This document shows, one piece after another, positions 7,720 through 17,715 of a DNA stretch of 37,989 nucleotides. Both the position numbers and the translations under genes were made by a program. Source of the DNA: Deltaproteobacteria bacterium. GTDB lineage: Bacteria > Desulfobacterota > DSM-4660 > Desulfatiglandales > Desulfatiglandaceae. How positions within the stretch are numbered: the first letter of the stretch is position 1; every line of letters begins with the position of its first letter. Where the stretch lies: the NCBI GenBank assembly GCA_016927455.1, contig JAFGMQ010000002.1, forward strand, positions 1 to 37,989, in the 5' to 3' direction. The notes beneath the pieces were generated by a model. It ran no database searches. It was not told where the DNA came from and was given only the letters and a program-made list of their open reading frames with translations.

Positions 7720-9822
7720 ATGGCAGTAGCAACTCAATCTGATAACTCTATACGGATACCATTTATCACCAATAACAGTGAGATACTTGTTGCTTTCGGG
7801 GTTGTATGTGTCCTGATACTGATGGTAATTCCTTTGCCCACCATGCTTTTGGATCTTCTTTTATCTTTGAATATAACACTTGCCCTGATAATACTTCTGG
7901 CGTCCATGTATATTTTAAAGCCTTTGGATTTATCATCATTTCCTTCTATTCTTCTGCTTGCAACTTTATTCCGTCTCTCCCTGAATATTGCTTCCACGAG
8001 GATAATCCTGCTGCATGGTAATGAAGGAACACTGGCTGCGGGAAAAGTAATAAAGGCATTCGGAAGCTTTGTAGTCGGCGGCAACTATGTAGTCGGCGGT
8101 ATAGTTTTTCTGATACTTGTCATTATTAATATTATCGTCATTACAAAGGGATCAGGAAGGATAGGCGAGGTGGCTGCCAGATTCACTCTGGACGCCATGC
8201 CTGGTAAGCAAATGAGTATTGATGCCGATCTGAACTCAGGATTAATTGATGACGTTGAGGCAAAGGAGAGAAGAAAGGTTATTTCCCGGGAGGCTGATTT
8301 TTATGGCGCCATGGATGGTGCAAGCAAATTTGTAAGGGGAGACGCCATAGCAGGAGTTATAATAACTCTTATAAATATCGTTGGTGGCCTCGCAATCGGA
8401 GTTCTCCAAAAGGGAATGACCATATTTGATGCTGCCCAGAATTATTCCCTTCTAACCGTTGGAGACGGACTCGTTACCCAGATTCCGGCGCTTATTATTT
8501 CGACCTCGGCCGGCATTGTGGTAAGCAGGGCAGGATCTGAAGCAAGCCTGGGAAGAGATATGACTTCACAGCTTCTGGTTCAGCCACGTGCTATAGCAAC
8601 TGCTGCGGTAGTACTTTTTGCATTAGGGCTGGTCCCCGGTCTTCCAACTGTTCCTTTTGCCGTGCTGTCCATAATGGCTGGAGCGGTTGCATACGTTGTC
8701 TCCAGTGCAAGAAAGGCAGGACAGGAGGAATCAGAGGCAACTGAGGAAGCAAAAACCAAGACCAAGGCTGCTGAAAGGTTTGATGTGCTTCCCCCTCTCG
8801 ACAGCCTGTCGCTGGAAGTTGGTTACGGGCTTATTCCGTTAGTGGATATGGAGCAAAACGGAGAACTCCTGGATCGAATAAGGTCAATAAGACGACAAAT
8901 AGCCCAGGAGGTAGGAATAATAGTTTCTCCCATTCATATACAGGATAATATGCAGTTAAAGCCGGCTGAATATTTAATAATGCTTAAGGGAAATGAAATA
9001 GGCAGAGGTGAACTTATGATGAATCACTATCTGGCTATGGACCCCGGGACTGCAAAAGAGAAAATTACCGGCATGCCGACAAAAGAACCAACCTATGGAC
9101 TTCCGGCAGTATGGATCAGGGAAGAGGAAAAGGAAAAAGCACTGTCTAAAGGCTATACTGTGGTTGATTTGCCAACAGTCCTGATAACTCATCTCTCAGA
9201 TATCATCAGAAAACACGCCCATGAATTGCTGGGGAGACAGGAAGTTCAGAAGCTGCTTGACATCATAAAAGAATCTCATCCCAAGGTAGTTGAAGAACTG
9301 ATCCCAAGCCTGATGTCCCTTGGCGGAGTAGGCAAGGTGCTGCAGAACCTATTGAGAGAACAGGTTCCTATCCGTGATCTGCTTACTATCCTGGAAACTC
9401 TTGCAGACTGGGCTCCCGTTACAAAAGACACTGACCTGTTAACGGAATATGTACGTCAATCTCTGGGGAGAACTATTACCAAAATGTATCAGACTCAACA
9501 GGGAGGCATACCTGTAATCACTCTTGATCAAGGGGCTGAAAAGACCTTTTTGGAGTCTATTCAACAGACGGATAAAGGGAGCTTTGTTTCAATGGATCCG
9601 GATTATGCCCAGAAGCTTATAAAATCACTTATGAAAAACCTGGAGGAATTCACAAAACTCAATTATCAACCTATTGTCTTGTGTTCGCCCCAGATAAGGC
9701 CTCATTTCAAGAATTTTACTGATCGTTTCATCCCTAACCTGGTAGTACTTTCGTATAACGAAATTTTAAATACTGTGAAAATACAATCTTTAGGAACTAT
9801 AGGAATCTCAAATGCACATTAA
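7720..9822 (+). CDS. flhA: Flagellar export protein FlhA
   Basis: FHIPEP signature region (GRIGEVAARFTLDAMPGKQMSIDADLNSGLID), 700 aa. Confidence 0.97.
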   Translation: MAVATQSDNSIRIPFITNNSEILVAFGVVCVLILMVIPLPTMLLDLLLSLNITLALIILLASMYILKPLDLSSFPSILLLATLFRLSLNIASTRIILLHGNEGTLAAGKVIKAFGSFVVGGNYVVGGIVFLILVIINIIVITKGSGRIGEVAARFTLDAMPGKQMSIDADLNSGLIDDVEAKERRKVISREADFYGAMDGASKFVRGDAIAGVIITLINIVGGLAIGVLQKGMTIFDAAQNYSLLTVGDGLVTQIPALIISTSAGIVVSRAGSEASLGRDMTSQLLVQPRAIATAAVVLFALGLVPGLPTVPFAVLSIMAGAVAYVVSSARKAGQEESEATEEAKTKTKAAERFDVLPPLDSLSLEVGYGLIPLVDMEQNGELLDRIRSIRRQIAQEVGIIVSPIHIQDNMQLKPAEYLIMLKGNEIGRGELMMNHYLAMDPGTAKEKITGMPTKEPTYGLPAVWIREEEKEKALSKGYTVVDLPTVLITHLSDIIRKHAHELLGRQEVQKLLDIIKESHPKVVEELIPSLMSLGGVGKVLQNLLREQVPIRDLLTILETLADWAPVTKDTDLLTEYVRQSLGRTITKMYQTQQGGIPVITLDQGAEKTFLESIQQTDKGSFVSMDPDYAQKLIKSLMKNLEEFTKLNYQPIVLCSPQIRPHFKNFTDRFIPNLVVLSYNEILNTVKIQSLGTIGISNAH

Positions 9823-11119
9823 AAGATTTGAAGCACCTAATATGGCAGAGGCCCTGAGGTCTGTTAAACAGGAATTCGGTTCTGAAGCGGTAATCCTTTC
9901 GGCAAGGACACTCGATAAAAAGAGGGGGTTGCTTGGACTACCCAAAAACCCCGGAGTTGAGGTGACCGCTGCGGCAGATTATTATCACCACGGGGGAAAA
10001 AATGCTCTTACATCCAACCCCGGGAGAGCCTTTTATAAAGATTATGAATCAATGGGATCCGGAAGCCCTTTAAAGGGAGGAGAAATAGGTGAAAGAAACA
10101 GGCTCTATTCATTTCCTCAGAGAGATCGTCTTCAGCCTGCTTATGCAAAAGAGCTGTTTCCGTTATACCAGCAGATGCTGGATCGGGGAGTGGATCAGAA
10201 AATTGCCCTGGACTTGATGGGAAAGGTGAATGAAATGGCCCCATTGTCCGGGAGACCTTTTGAGAGGGAGAAAATGAAGGAATGTCTCGTCAGGGCATGT
10301 GAAGAGACAGGTATAAGGTCGTCCAGGATAAGAATAGGTCATAATAAGCAGAATATGGTTGTTTTCATTGGTCCCACCGGGGTCGGGAAAACAACAACTA
10401 TAGCAAAATTTGCAGCAGCAGCCCAAAATCACAGGAGGAGGAATCGCGTTGCTTTGATTACGCTGGATGACGAAAGGATCGCCGCTATTTCACAGATCAA
10501 GCTCTATGCCAGAATAATCGGAATTCCCGTTGAGGTGGTATCAAACACAGTTGAACTTAAGCTGTCTGTCAAAAAACTGAAGGACAGAGATCTCATTTTG
10601 ATTGATACTCCAGGTATAACTCTTAACAACAAGAGCAGGATAGATGAGTTCAGGTCATTATTTGAAAAAATCCAGCCTGTTGAATTTCATCTCCTGCTCA
10701 GCGCAACCACAAAGGAAAAGGACATTGCTGATATCCTGGAACGGTGCAGGCCAATTCCGATTTCCGGTCTTATATGGACTAAGCTCGATAACAGCACTGC
10801 ATATGGCAGTATCATTAACCAATTAATAAAGACCAATATACCGATGTCATATTTTACGAATGGCCAGCAGGTTCCTGAAGATATAGAATCTGCAACTGTA
10901 AAGCGACTGATAGACTTGTTAATAAATCATGAAAGCGAGAGCAGTCTTTGGTCCATGCCTCCTGAAGTGCTGGCTGAGAATCTTACAGAGCTGGAGAAGA
11001 GGCTTGATTCAAAAAAGGATGACTTTGTTTCATGGGGATATCAAAGAGCGAAATTTGAAGAATTTCCGAGTGTTCCAAATGGAGTGGATAAAAGAGAAAT
11101 TTACAGCTACGGATCCTGA
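9812..11119 (+). CDS. flhF: Flagellar SRP-like GTPase FlhF
   Basis: N-terminal MHIKRFEAPNMAEALRSVKQEFG; P-loop GPTGVGKTTTIAKFAA; TKLD motif. Confidence 0.93.
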   Translation: MHIKRFEAPNMAEALRSVKQEFGSEAVILSARTLDKKRGLLGLPKNPGVEVTAAADYYHHGGKNALTSNPGRAFYKDYESMGSGSPLKGGEIGERNRLYSFPQRDRLQPAYAKELFPLYQQMLDRGVDQKIALDLMGKVNEMAPLSGRPFEREKMKECLVRACEETGIRSSRIRIGHNKQNMVVFIGPTGVGKTTTIAKFAAAAQNHRRRNRVALITLDDERIAAISQIKLYARIIGIPVEVVSNTVELKLSVKKLKDRDLILIDTPGITLNNKSRIDEFRSLFEKIQPVEFHLLLSATTKEKDIADILERCRPIPISGLIWTKLDNSTAYGSIINQLIKTNIPMSYFTNGQQVPEDIESATVKRLIDLLINHESESSLWSMPPEVLAENLTELEKRLDSKKDDFVSWGYQRAKFEEFPSVPNGVDKREIYSYGS

Positions 11120-11286
11120 GTTTGAATTTATCCGTCTATCTGCTTTTTTGGGAGGCCCTCAGCATCGAAAACTTGATAACGGGCACCGGGCTTAAGACTG
11201 ACGGACAGGGTTGGGAGTAACAATTACCTGGTGGTTGCCTTTTTAATACTGACAGGCGCGGACCATGGCGAGGAGATAAAGAGAAT

Positions 11287-12189
11287 ATGAACCATGCAGG
11301 GTCATCTAACAAGGTTATAAGTATAACAAGGAACCTCTCTGATAAAAAAGATTCTGACAGTTTAAGGCAAAAGAAAAAGACTAATACCAGGGTAATCGCC
11401 ATAACAAGCGGGAAGGGCGGTGTTGGTAAGACTAATATCGTGGCCAATCTCGGATTTGCGCTCAGCAGGCTGAGAAAAAAGGTTCTTGTGCTGGATGCTG
11501 ATCTGGGCCTGGGTAATCTTGATGTTTTGCTTGGAATTGCACCGAAATATAATCTTTCTCATGTAGTTGCGGGTGAAAAAAGCATTTCCGATATAATAGT
11601 CAAAGGTCCGGGAGAAATGAAGATACTTCCAGCCGGTTCAGGAATTCAGGAAATTACTGATTTGTCAAGGGATCAAAAAATCAGGATTCTTTCCGAGCTT
11701 GATACACTGCTTGATACAGTTGATATTCTACTGATTGATACTGCCGCAGGTATATCTTCAAATGTGATGTATTTCAATGTCAGTGCACAAAACATAATAG
11801 TTGTTGCAACACCTGAACCTACATCCATGACGGATGCATATGCTTTAATGAAGGTACTTTCAATGAGGTATTCTGAAAAAAAATTCAGCCTTCTTGTGAA
11901 TCTGGCTGCAAGCGTTGAAGAAGCCCATGAGGTATTCAGGCAGCTTGACCTTGTTGCCAAGAGATTTCTGGATATCTCAATTGAATATATTGGATATGTT
12001 CTGGCTGACAAGAATGTTACCAAAGGTGTCAGGCATCAGAAGATTGTGAGTGAACTTTATCCGGATACTATTGCAAGCAGGTGTTTTGCCACCCTGGCGG
12101 AAAAAGTCTGCAAATTGCCTCCTCCAAAGTTTCCAAAGGGGGATGCGAAGATTTTCTGGAAGAGTCTTGTCCAGAACAAGTTTGCATAA
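11287..12189 (+). CDS. flhG: MinD-like ATPase FlhG (FleN)
   Basis: SGKGGVGKTNIVANLGFAL deviant Walker A; LDADLGLGNLDVLLG; next to flhF. Confidence 0.93.
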   Translation: MNHAGSSNKVISITRNLSDKKDSDSLRQKKKTNTRVIAITSGKGGVGKTNIVANLGFALSRLRKKVLVLDADLGLGNLDVLLGIAPKYNLSHVVAGEKSISDIIVKGPGEMKILPAGSGIQEITDLSRDQKIRILSELDTLLDTVDILLIDTAAGISSNVMYFNVSAQNIIVVATPEPTSMTDAYALMKVLSMRYSEKKFSLLVNLAASVEEAHEVFRQLDLVAKRFLDISIEYIGYVLADKNVTKGVRHQKIVSELYPDTIASRCFATLAEKVCKLPPPKFPKGDAKIFWKSLVQNKFA

Positions 12190-12216
12190 TTAAATCGAGC
12201 AGAGATTTCGGGAAAT

Positions 12217-12975
12217 ATGGAATTGGCAGAAAGACATATATCAGGCATGGAAAAAGAAGATCGACTTTTAAGGAAGCAGCTTATTCTTGAACACCTTCCC
12301 TATGTGAAATCCATAGTCTACAGGATTGCAGTACATCTTCCTTCCAGCGTTGAGATAGATGATCTTCTAAGCTCCGGTGTTATTGGCCTTATTCAAGCCG
12401 TGGAACGCTATGACCCGACCAGAGATAATAAATTTACAACCTATGCCACGTTCAGGATCAGGGGTGCAGTTCTAAGTGAGTTGCGTTCTCGAGACTTTCT
12501 TTCTCGATCAGACAGGAGAAAAATCCGTGCATTGGAAAAGGCCTATGCAAAACTTGAAAACAGGCTTGGAAGAGAGGCAAAAGACGAAGAAATTGCACAG
12601 GAAATGGAATTAAGCCTTGAGGAGTTGTTCAACATTAAGAAGACGTCTGCCATATCTATTATCAGCCTTGGAGAGATGGGATATTCAAAAGAAGAGGACA
12701 GCGGGAGGCTCATGAGCTACCTGAATGATACTGAGCCTGAAGACGGGCTTGCATTAACAAGGATAAAGGAGTTGCAAACCTCTCTTTCAAGGGCGATTGA
12801 TGAGTTGCCTGAAAGGGAGAAGATTGTAGTTTCCTTATATTACTGGGATGAATTGACTATGAAGGAGATTGGCAAGGTTTTGGACATCACTGAATCAAGG
12901 ATATGTCAGATCCATTCCAGTGCAGTTATTCGTCTTAGAAAAAAACTTGGAAGGGAGGGCCTGCTGGATGATTAG
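12217..12975 (+). CDS. fliA: RNA polymerase sigma-28 factor FliA
   Basis: Sigma-70 family regions 2, 3 and 4 (YDPTRDNKFTTYATFRIRGAVLSELR; LPEREKIVVSLYYWDELTMKEIGKVLDITESRICQIHSSA). Confidence 0.95.
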   Translation: MELAERHISGMEKEDRLLRKQLILEHLPYVKSIVYRIAVHLPSSVEIDDLLSSGVIGLIQAVERYDPTRDNKFTTYATFRIRGAVLSELRSRDFLSRSDRRKIRALEKAYAKLENRLGREAKDEEIAQEMELSLEELFNIKKTSAISIISLGEMGYSKEEDSGRLMSYLNDTEPEDGLALTRIKELQTSLSRAIDELPEREKIVVSLYYWDELTMKEIGKVLDITESRICQIHSSAVIRLRKKLGREGLLDD

Positions 12976-13101
12976 GCAAAAGCGACGCAGAGTCAAAATA
13001 ATGACAAATAAATTGTCAACATGCTGTCATTGTTGCAGGAAGTTATTTGATATGCCGGGCGCTGTGGCCAGCATGCCGCAAAGATATTTGCCTAACTTTA
13101 C

Positions 13102-13461
13102 ATGGAGGAGCTGAGACATATTCCGGAAAAAGCATATGTCCGGCACAGTAATGTTATGGTTGATAATATTAACATTCCAAAGATTCTTTCTCCCCTGTCT
13201 TCGACTGCAAAAACAAGGAAAGTGAGCAGGGATCAGGGGGATAAACAGCAGAGATCTTTTTATAAACACCTCAAGGGAGACGAAGGCGAGGATGAAAATA
13301 ATACCGGTTCTGACCAGGATATTGAAACAGAGGAAATTGAAGATATTTATGAAAGAACAGAGGAAAGTCAGATTTTAAAATCAGCACAAATAAAAAGGCC
13401 GGAAAAAGAAAATGAAGGGGAAGATGATACTCATGGCAGACTTATCGATATACTTGTCTGA
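13102..13461 (+). CDS. Hypothetical acidic protein between fliA and the DUF2802-like gene
   Basis: 119-aa ORF, operon-like spacing; no family recognised; start codon uncertain. Confidence 0.5.
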   Translation: MEELRHIPEKAYVRHSNVMVDNINIPKILSPLSSTAKTRKVSRDQGDKQQRSFYKHLKGDEGEDENNTGSDQDIETEEIEDIYERTEESQILKSAQIKRPEKENEGEDDTHGRLIDILV

Positions 13462-13489
13462 TTTGATTCATTTTATGGAGGTGGTGTAA

Positions 13490-13996
13490 ATGGAACTTTA
13501 TTCTACAGAATTATTGAAAGTCATACTGAATGTCTTAGTCGTTGGGCTTTGGGGTATTACAATTATCTATTTGTTAATAAGCAGACTCAGGAGAAGCCAG
13601 GTACAGTTAAAAAATAACGATCAGGTAGATATCCTGGAATTCAACGAAGAGCTTAAACTTCAGACTGCAAAAAACAGATTCAGTAAGCCGTTTGAAACCG
13701 GATCGGAAAATATTCGAAGGGATTATCGAAAGCTGCCTCATTTTGAAAAAAAGGCTGATCTTGACAAGATAAACAAGCACTGGAAAGATTTTAGAGATAA
13801 GGAAATAGCAGCAGGTATCCCAGGAGGCAATTCTGCTGATGAATACAGCCGGGTTATAAGTCTGGCAGAAATGGGGTTGAGTGCGAAAGAGGTTTCAAAA
13901 AGACTAAAAATGCCGAAGGGTGAAGTCGAACTTGTTATAAAACTTAGAGGCGGGAACTGCGGAAAAAGTGAAAACACCATGTCCCTGAATTCCTGA
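13490..13996 (+). CDS. Membrane-anchored DUF2802-like protein with C-terminal HTH-like segment
   Basis: GGAGGT RBS; N-terminal TM; SRVISLAEMGLSAKEVSKRLKMPKGEVELVIKLR at C-terminus. Confidence 0.65.
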   Translation: MELYSTELLKVILNVLVVGLWGITIIYLLISRLRRSQVQLKNNDQVDILEFNEELKLQTAKNRFSKPFETGSENIRRDYRKLPHFEKKADLDKINKHWKDFRDKEIAAGIPGGNSADEYSRVISLAEMGLSAKEVSKRLKMPKGEVELVIKLRGGNCGKSENTMSLNS

Positions 13997-14005
13997 ACTG
14001 AAAGA

Positions 14006-14023
14006 AAAAAGTGTTCGCTTTTT
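14006..14023. terminator. weak A/T-rich hairpin after the fliA-DUF2802 unit
   Basis: AAAAAG-TGTTCG-CTTTTT followed by AATAG; no GC stem, so weak. Confidence 0.25.
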
Positions 14024-14146
14024 AATAGTTACGATGTTCCTTGGAAAATGGGAAAAAACTGCCTGCTTCGAGGACGGAATATAAGGGAAAAGCCTCAGAG
14101 ATAAGCATTAATTATAGTAATAAGGTAAAAATAAGATTTTTTATGC

Positions 14147-14162
14147 TGGTACGGTTTTTGCA
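14147..14162 (+). promoter_or_regulatory. sigma-54 promoter upstream of flgF
   Basis: TGGTACG-GTTT-TTGCA; near-perfect -24/-12 with 10-nt GG/GC spacing. Confidence 0.87.
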
Positions 14163-14227
14163 CTAAATTTATAAGGAGGCTGATTGATTAAGCCTGATAT
14201 TTCAGGGTAATTTCGGAGACAAAAGAC

Positions 14228-14965
14228 ATGAATCATTCAATTCAGAAAGTTGCTGCCAAGGCTCTTGCACAGGAAATGAGGATGGAAATCCTTGCCAACA
14301 ACCTTGCCAATACAAATACAATTGGCTTTAAACAGGACAGGACCGCTTTTGTGATTCCGGATATGCAAAATGAAAATGCCCGTGGTGCTGAAAATATAAG
14401 GCCTTCCCGAGGCTATGGACAGTTTTATGCCAGGACCGATTTTTCCACAGGCCAGCTCAAGTTTACCGGCAATAAACTTGATCTTGCTCTTGAGGGAAAA
14501 GGCTTTTTCTGTGTCCAGACCCCTGATGGAATTCGATATACAAGACAGGGGAATTTTGTTCTCAGCCAGGAAGGAGTAATGCTCACACAGGATGGATTTC
14601 CGGTTTTGGGCAGGGGAGACAGGATAGCTGTTGAAGGCAGCGATATTGCGATTGACAGGGACGGGAGTGTCTTTGTTGACGGAAATGAAGTCGACAGACT
14701 AAGGCTTGTAGATTTCTCTCAGCCCTATGCTCTCAAAAAGGTTAATAATACAATGTTTGCCGCCAATGACCCGTCGGTTGCAGGAGATACTGCAGAAGAT
14801 GTTTCAGTATGTCAGGGTTTTATTGAGCTTTCTAATGTGGACAGCGTGAGGATGATTGTTGAAATGATAGAAACTGTCAGAGGGTACGAATCATATCAGA
14901 AGGTTATGCAGTACATGGATGAGGCTGTCGTCAAGACGGTTAACGAAGTGGGAAGGGTGGCGTAA
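14228..14965 (+). CDS. flgF: Flagellar basal-body rod protein FlgF
   Basis: LANNLANTNTIGFKQDR N-terminal rod motif; shorter FlgF/FlgG-family protein upstream of flgG. Confidence 0.88.
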   Translation: MNHSIQKVAAKALAQEMRMEILANNLANTNTIGFKQDRTAFVIPDMQNENARGAENIRPSRGYGQFYARTDFSTGQLKFTGNKLDLALEGKGFFCVQTPDGIRYTRQGNFVLSQEGVMLTQDGFPVLGRGDRIAVEGSDIAIDRDGSVFVDGNEVDRLRLVDFSQPYALKKVNNTMFAANDPSVAGDTAEDVSVCQGFIELSNVDSVRMIVEMIETVRGYESYQKVMQYMDEAVVKTVNEVGRVA

Positions 14966-15095
14966 ATTAAAATATAGAATAAGGCGGGTATCTTAAAATG
15001 AACTCAGGTTACAGCCATTCCGGTAATTCTAATAACGAGATTTCAGGGATAAGCTTTTCATTTTAAGTTAAGGCGTCGAATATAAGGAGGTAATC

Positions 15096-15884
15096 ATGTT
15101 AAGGACTCTATCAATTGCAGCTTCGGGCATGCAGGCTCAAACATTAAATATAGATGTCATTTCAAACAACCTGGCTAATGTGAATTCAACCGGATTCAAG
15201 AAAAGCCGTGCTGATTTCCAGGATCTGCTGTATGAGACGCTTCGTCCTGCCGGGGCATCAGCGTCTGCCGGCAACCAGGTCCCGACAGGGATTCAAATAG
15301 GACATGGGGCAAGGCCTGTGGCTACGCAGAAGATATTTATTCAGGGAAATTATCAGCTTACTGAAAACAAACTGGATGTTGCTATTGAAGGTGATGGTTT
15401 CTTTGAGATTATTCAGCCAAATGGTGAGGCGGCTTACACGAGAGCAGGCGCATTTAAAATGGACAGAGACGGAAGGGTTGTTACATCTGATGGTTTTTTA
15501 CTGGAACCTGAACTTACAATTCCTACTGATACGGTAAGCCTTTCGATCGGAACTGACGGGACGGTTTCTGTTTTGACCGCAGGAGATACAGAGCCCACAG
15601 AGATAGGGACAATTCAACTGACAAAGTTTTCAAATCCCGCCGGGCTGGAGAGTATTGGCAGGAATCTTTATCTGCCTACCCTGGCTTCCGGTGATGCAAT
15701 TATAGGAACAGCAGGAGAGGAAGGTTTTGGGACGCTTGCTCAGGGATATCTGGAAATGTCCAATGTAAGCGTTGTAGAGGAAATGGTAAATATGATCGTA
15801 GCTCAAAGGGCATATGAGATCAACAGCAAGGCCATTCAGGCCGCAGATCAGATGCTTCAGATAGCCAATAATATCAAACAGTAA
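15096..15884 (+). CDS. flgG: Flagellar distal rod protein FlgG
   Basis: [48 protein letters not shown]-terminal [24 protein letters not shown]. Confidence 0.96.
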   Translation: MLRTLSIAASGMQAQTLNIDVISNNLANVNSTGFKKSRADFQDLLYETLRPAGASASAGNQVPTGIQIGHGARPVATQKIFIQGNYQLTENKLDVAIEGDGFFEIIQPNGEAAYTRAGAFKMDRDGRVVTSDGFLLEPELTIPTDTVSLSIGTDGTVSVLTAGDTEPTEIGTIQLTKFSNPAGLESIGRNLYLPTLASGDAIIGTAGEEGFGTLAQGYLEMSNVSVVEEMVNMIVAQRAYEINSKAIQAADQMLQIANNIKQ

Positions 15885-15896
15885 AAGGGTAATGTG

Positions 15897-16901
15897 ATGA
15901 ACTGTTTATTATTATTAAGGATAAAGAGGGCCAGCTTGATTCGGGTTTCCAGTTTTTTGGTCTTCATATTAATTGGAATGATGGACTGCCATGCCGCATC
16001 AGCGGTTACCTCAATAAGCCTCTTTGAAGGTGTGGAAATAAATAATTCAGAGATATTATTGAAAGACATTGCCGAAATAAAAGGCGGGGATCCTTCGTTG
16101 ACAGAAAAGATCCAGGATATTGCAATTGGAAGGTCTCCTCTGCCCGGGAAATCACGACGAATTGATAGAAGCTTCATAAACCTGAGACTCAAGCAGAACA
16201 GTATTGATTTAAATCAGGTAAGGCTTGAAGGAGAGGACCAGGTTGAGGTGCTGAGAGGTTTTATAGAAGTCAGCAGGACCAGAATTAATGATATTGTGCT
16301 GGAATATATTTATAAAAATAATCCATGGGAGAAAAACAGATTAACAGTGAAAAGTGTGGACGTTAAAAACAGTGTTATTCTGCCTAAAGGAAAGACATCA
16401 TGCAGGGTTATAGTTCCAAAAGGGAAGAATTTTTTGGGAACTCTGCCTCTGACCCTGGTTTTTGAGGTAAATGGAGAACAGCAGAGAAGTATATATATAA
16501 CAGCAGATCTCGAGGTTTTGACTGAAGTGGTTATAGCCAGCAGGCCATTGAAGAGGCGTACCGTGATTACTGAGGATGACGTTCGCATTCAGGAGATGGA
16601 TCTTGCTGTTCTTTCCGCCAATACTGTTCTGAAGTCCGAAGATGTCCTGGGTAAAAGGACTAAAAGGGAAATCAGTCCCAATATGGTTTTTAGAACCGAT
16701 TTGATAGAAGTACCTCCTGTTATAAAAAAAGGTGACACAGTAATGATCATTGCCGAATCAGACAGCATTAAAATTTCGATGATTGGGGCCGCTCGAGATG
16801 AGGGATGCATAGGCGAAAGGATCAGGGTAGAAAACATTGATTCCAAAAAATTTATTTATGCAGAGATCCTCGATCCAAAAACAGTGAAAGTTGAATTTTA
16901 A
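15897..16901 (+). CDS. flgA: Flagellar P-ring assembly protein FlgA
   Basis: Signal peptide, SAF-type domain (VVIASRPLKRRTVITEDDVRI), precedes flgH/flgI. ATG at 15897 preferred to GTG at 15894. Confidence 0.9.
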   Translation: MNCLLLLRIKRASLIRVSSFLVFILIGMMDCHAASAVTSISLFEGVEINNSEILLKDIAEIKGGDPSLTEKIQDIAIGRSPLPGKSRRIDRSFINLRLKQNSIDLNQVRLEGEDQVEVLRGFIEVSRTRINDIVLEYIYKNNPWEKNRLTVKSVDVKNSVILPKGKTSCRVIVPKGKNFLGTLPLTLVFEVNGEQQRSIYITADLEVLTEVVIASRPLKRRTVITEDDVRIQEMDLAVLSANTVLKSEDVLGKRTKREISPNMVFRTDLIEVPPVIKKGDTVMIIAESDSIKISMIGAARDEGCIGERIRVENIDSKKFIYAEILDPKTVKVEF

Positions 16902-16919
16902 GGCTATGAGGACAAGAAA

Positions 16920-17645
16920 ATGACTTATAAACACGGACCTTTTTCGGTCGTATTGATTTGGGCGGGTTTATTTTCCTTTGTTTTTCCAGCCCTGTCAGGT
17001 TGTGCAGGGAGCTTAAAGGAAACAAGGCCTTTAAAGGAGGATTTTGTATATGAAATCAAAGATAATCCTCCAGTGCGGCATGAAGGTTCTCTCTGGCAGG
17101 ACAACGGCCCGCTGAGTGTTTTATTTGTAAATCCAAAGGCAAGGGCTGTTGGAGACATAGTTACGATTAAGATAGTTGAATCTTCCGCAGCTACCAACAA
17201 AGCCACTACCGGGACAGATCGAAAGTCTTCCCTGGATGCAGGCATTGATGGTTTCCTCGGCATGGAAAAAAGGTACCCCACAAGCAGCCATCCTAATTTT
17301 AATCCCTTTTCAGCGATCAGCGGGAGTATATCAAGCCAGTTTTCCGGGGCCGGCACAACACAAAGGAGTGGAAATCTGACCGCATATATCACGGCAAGGA
17401 TCAGTGAAGTATTGCCAAACGGAAATTTTGTGATTTTGGGTTCCAGACAGGTGACTGTAAATAATGAGGAGCAGTTTATTACATTATCCGGAATAGTGAG
17501 GCCAAGGGATATTTCCCCGGATAATGTTATACTGTCGACATATATCTCAGATGCTAAAATCAAATACAGCGGTTCAGGTATTGTTAATGACCGTCAGAGA
17601 CCGGGATGGCTGGCGAGATTGCTTGATACTGTCTGGCCATTCTGA
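16920..17645 (+). CDS. flgH: Flagellar L-ring lipoprotein FlgH
   Basis: Lipobox LSGC; SLWQDNGPLSVLFVNPKARAVGDIVTIKIVESS. Confidence 0.95.
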   Translation: MTYKHGPFSVVLIWAGLFSFVFPALSGCAGSLKETRPLKEDFVYEIKDNPPVRHEGSLWQDNGPLSVLFVNPKARAVGDIVTIKIVESSAATNKATTGTDRKSSLDAGIDGFLGMEKRYPTSSHPNFNPFSAISGSISSQFSGAGTTQRSGNLTAYITARISEVLPNGNFVILGSRQVTVNNEEQFITLSGIVRPRDISPDNVILSTYISDAKIKYSGSGIVNDRQRPGWLARLLDTVWPF

Positions 17646-17715
17646 TTATGGAAATACAGTGGTTGTATTTCAGAAAGTATTTGTCTTTATGCATTAATTA
17701 TTGAAGGTGAATCAG

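Noticed and set aside
10376-10640. FlhF G-motif deviations (DTPGI for DTAGR; LDDERI for DTYRI) as evidence for a dead GTPase
   Set aside because: G3 in FlhF proteins is naturally variable (e.g. DTVG in gammaproteobacteria as I recall) and the P-loop and TKLD are intact; not enough to call it unusual.
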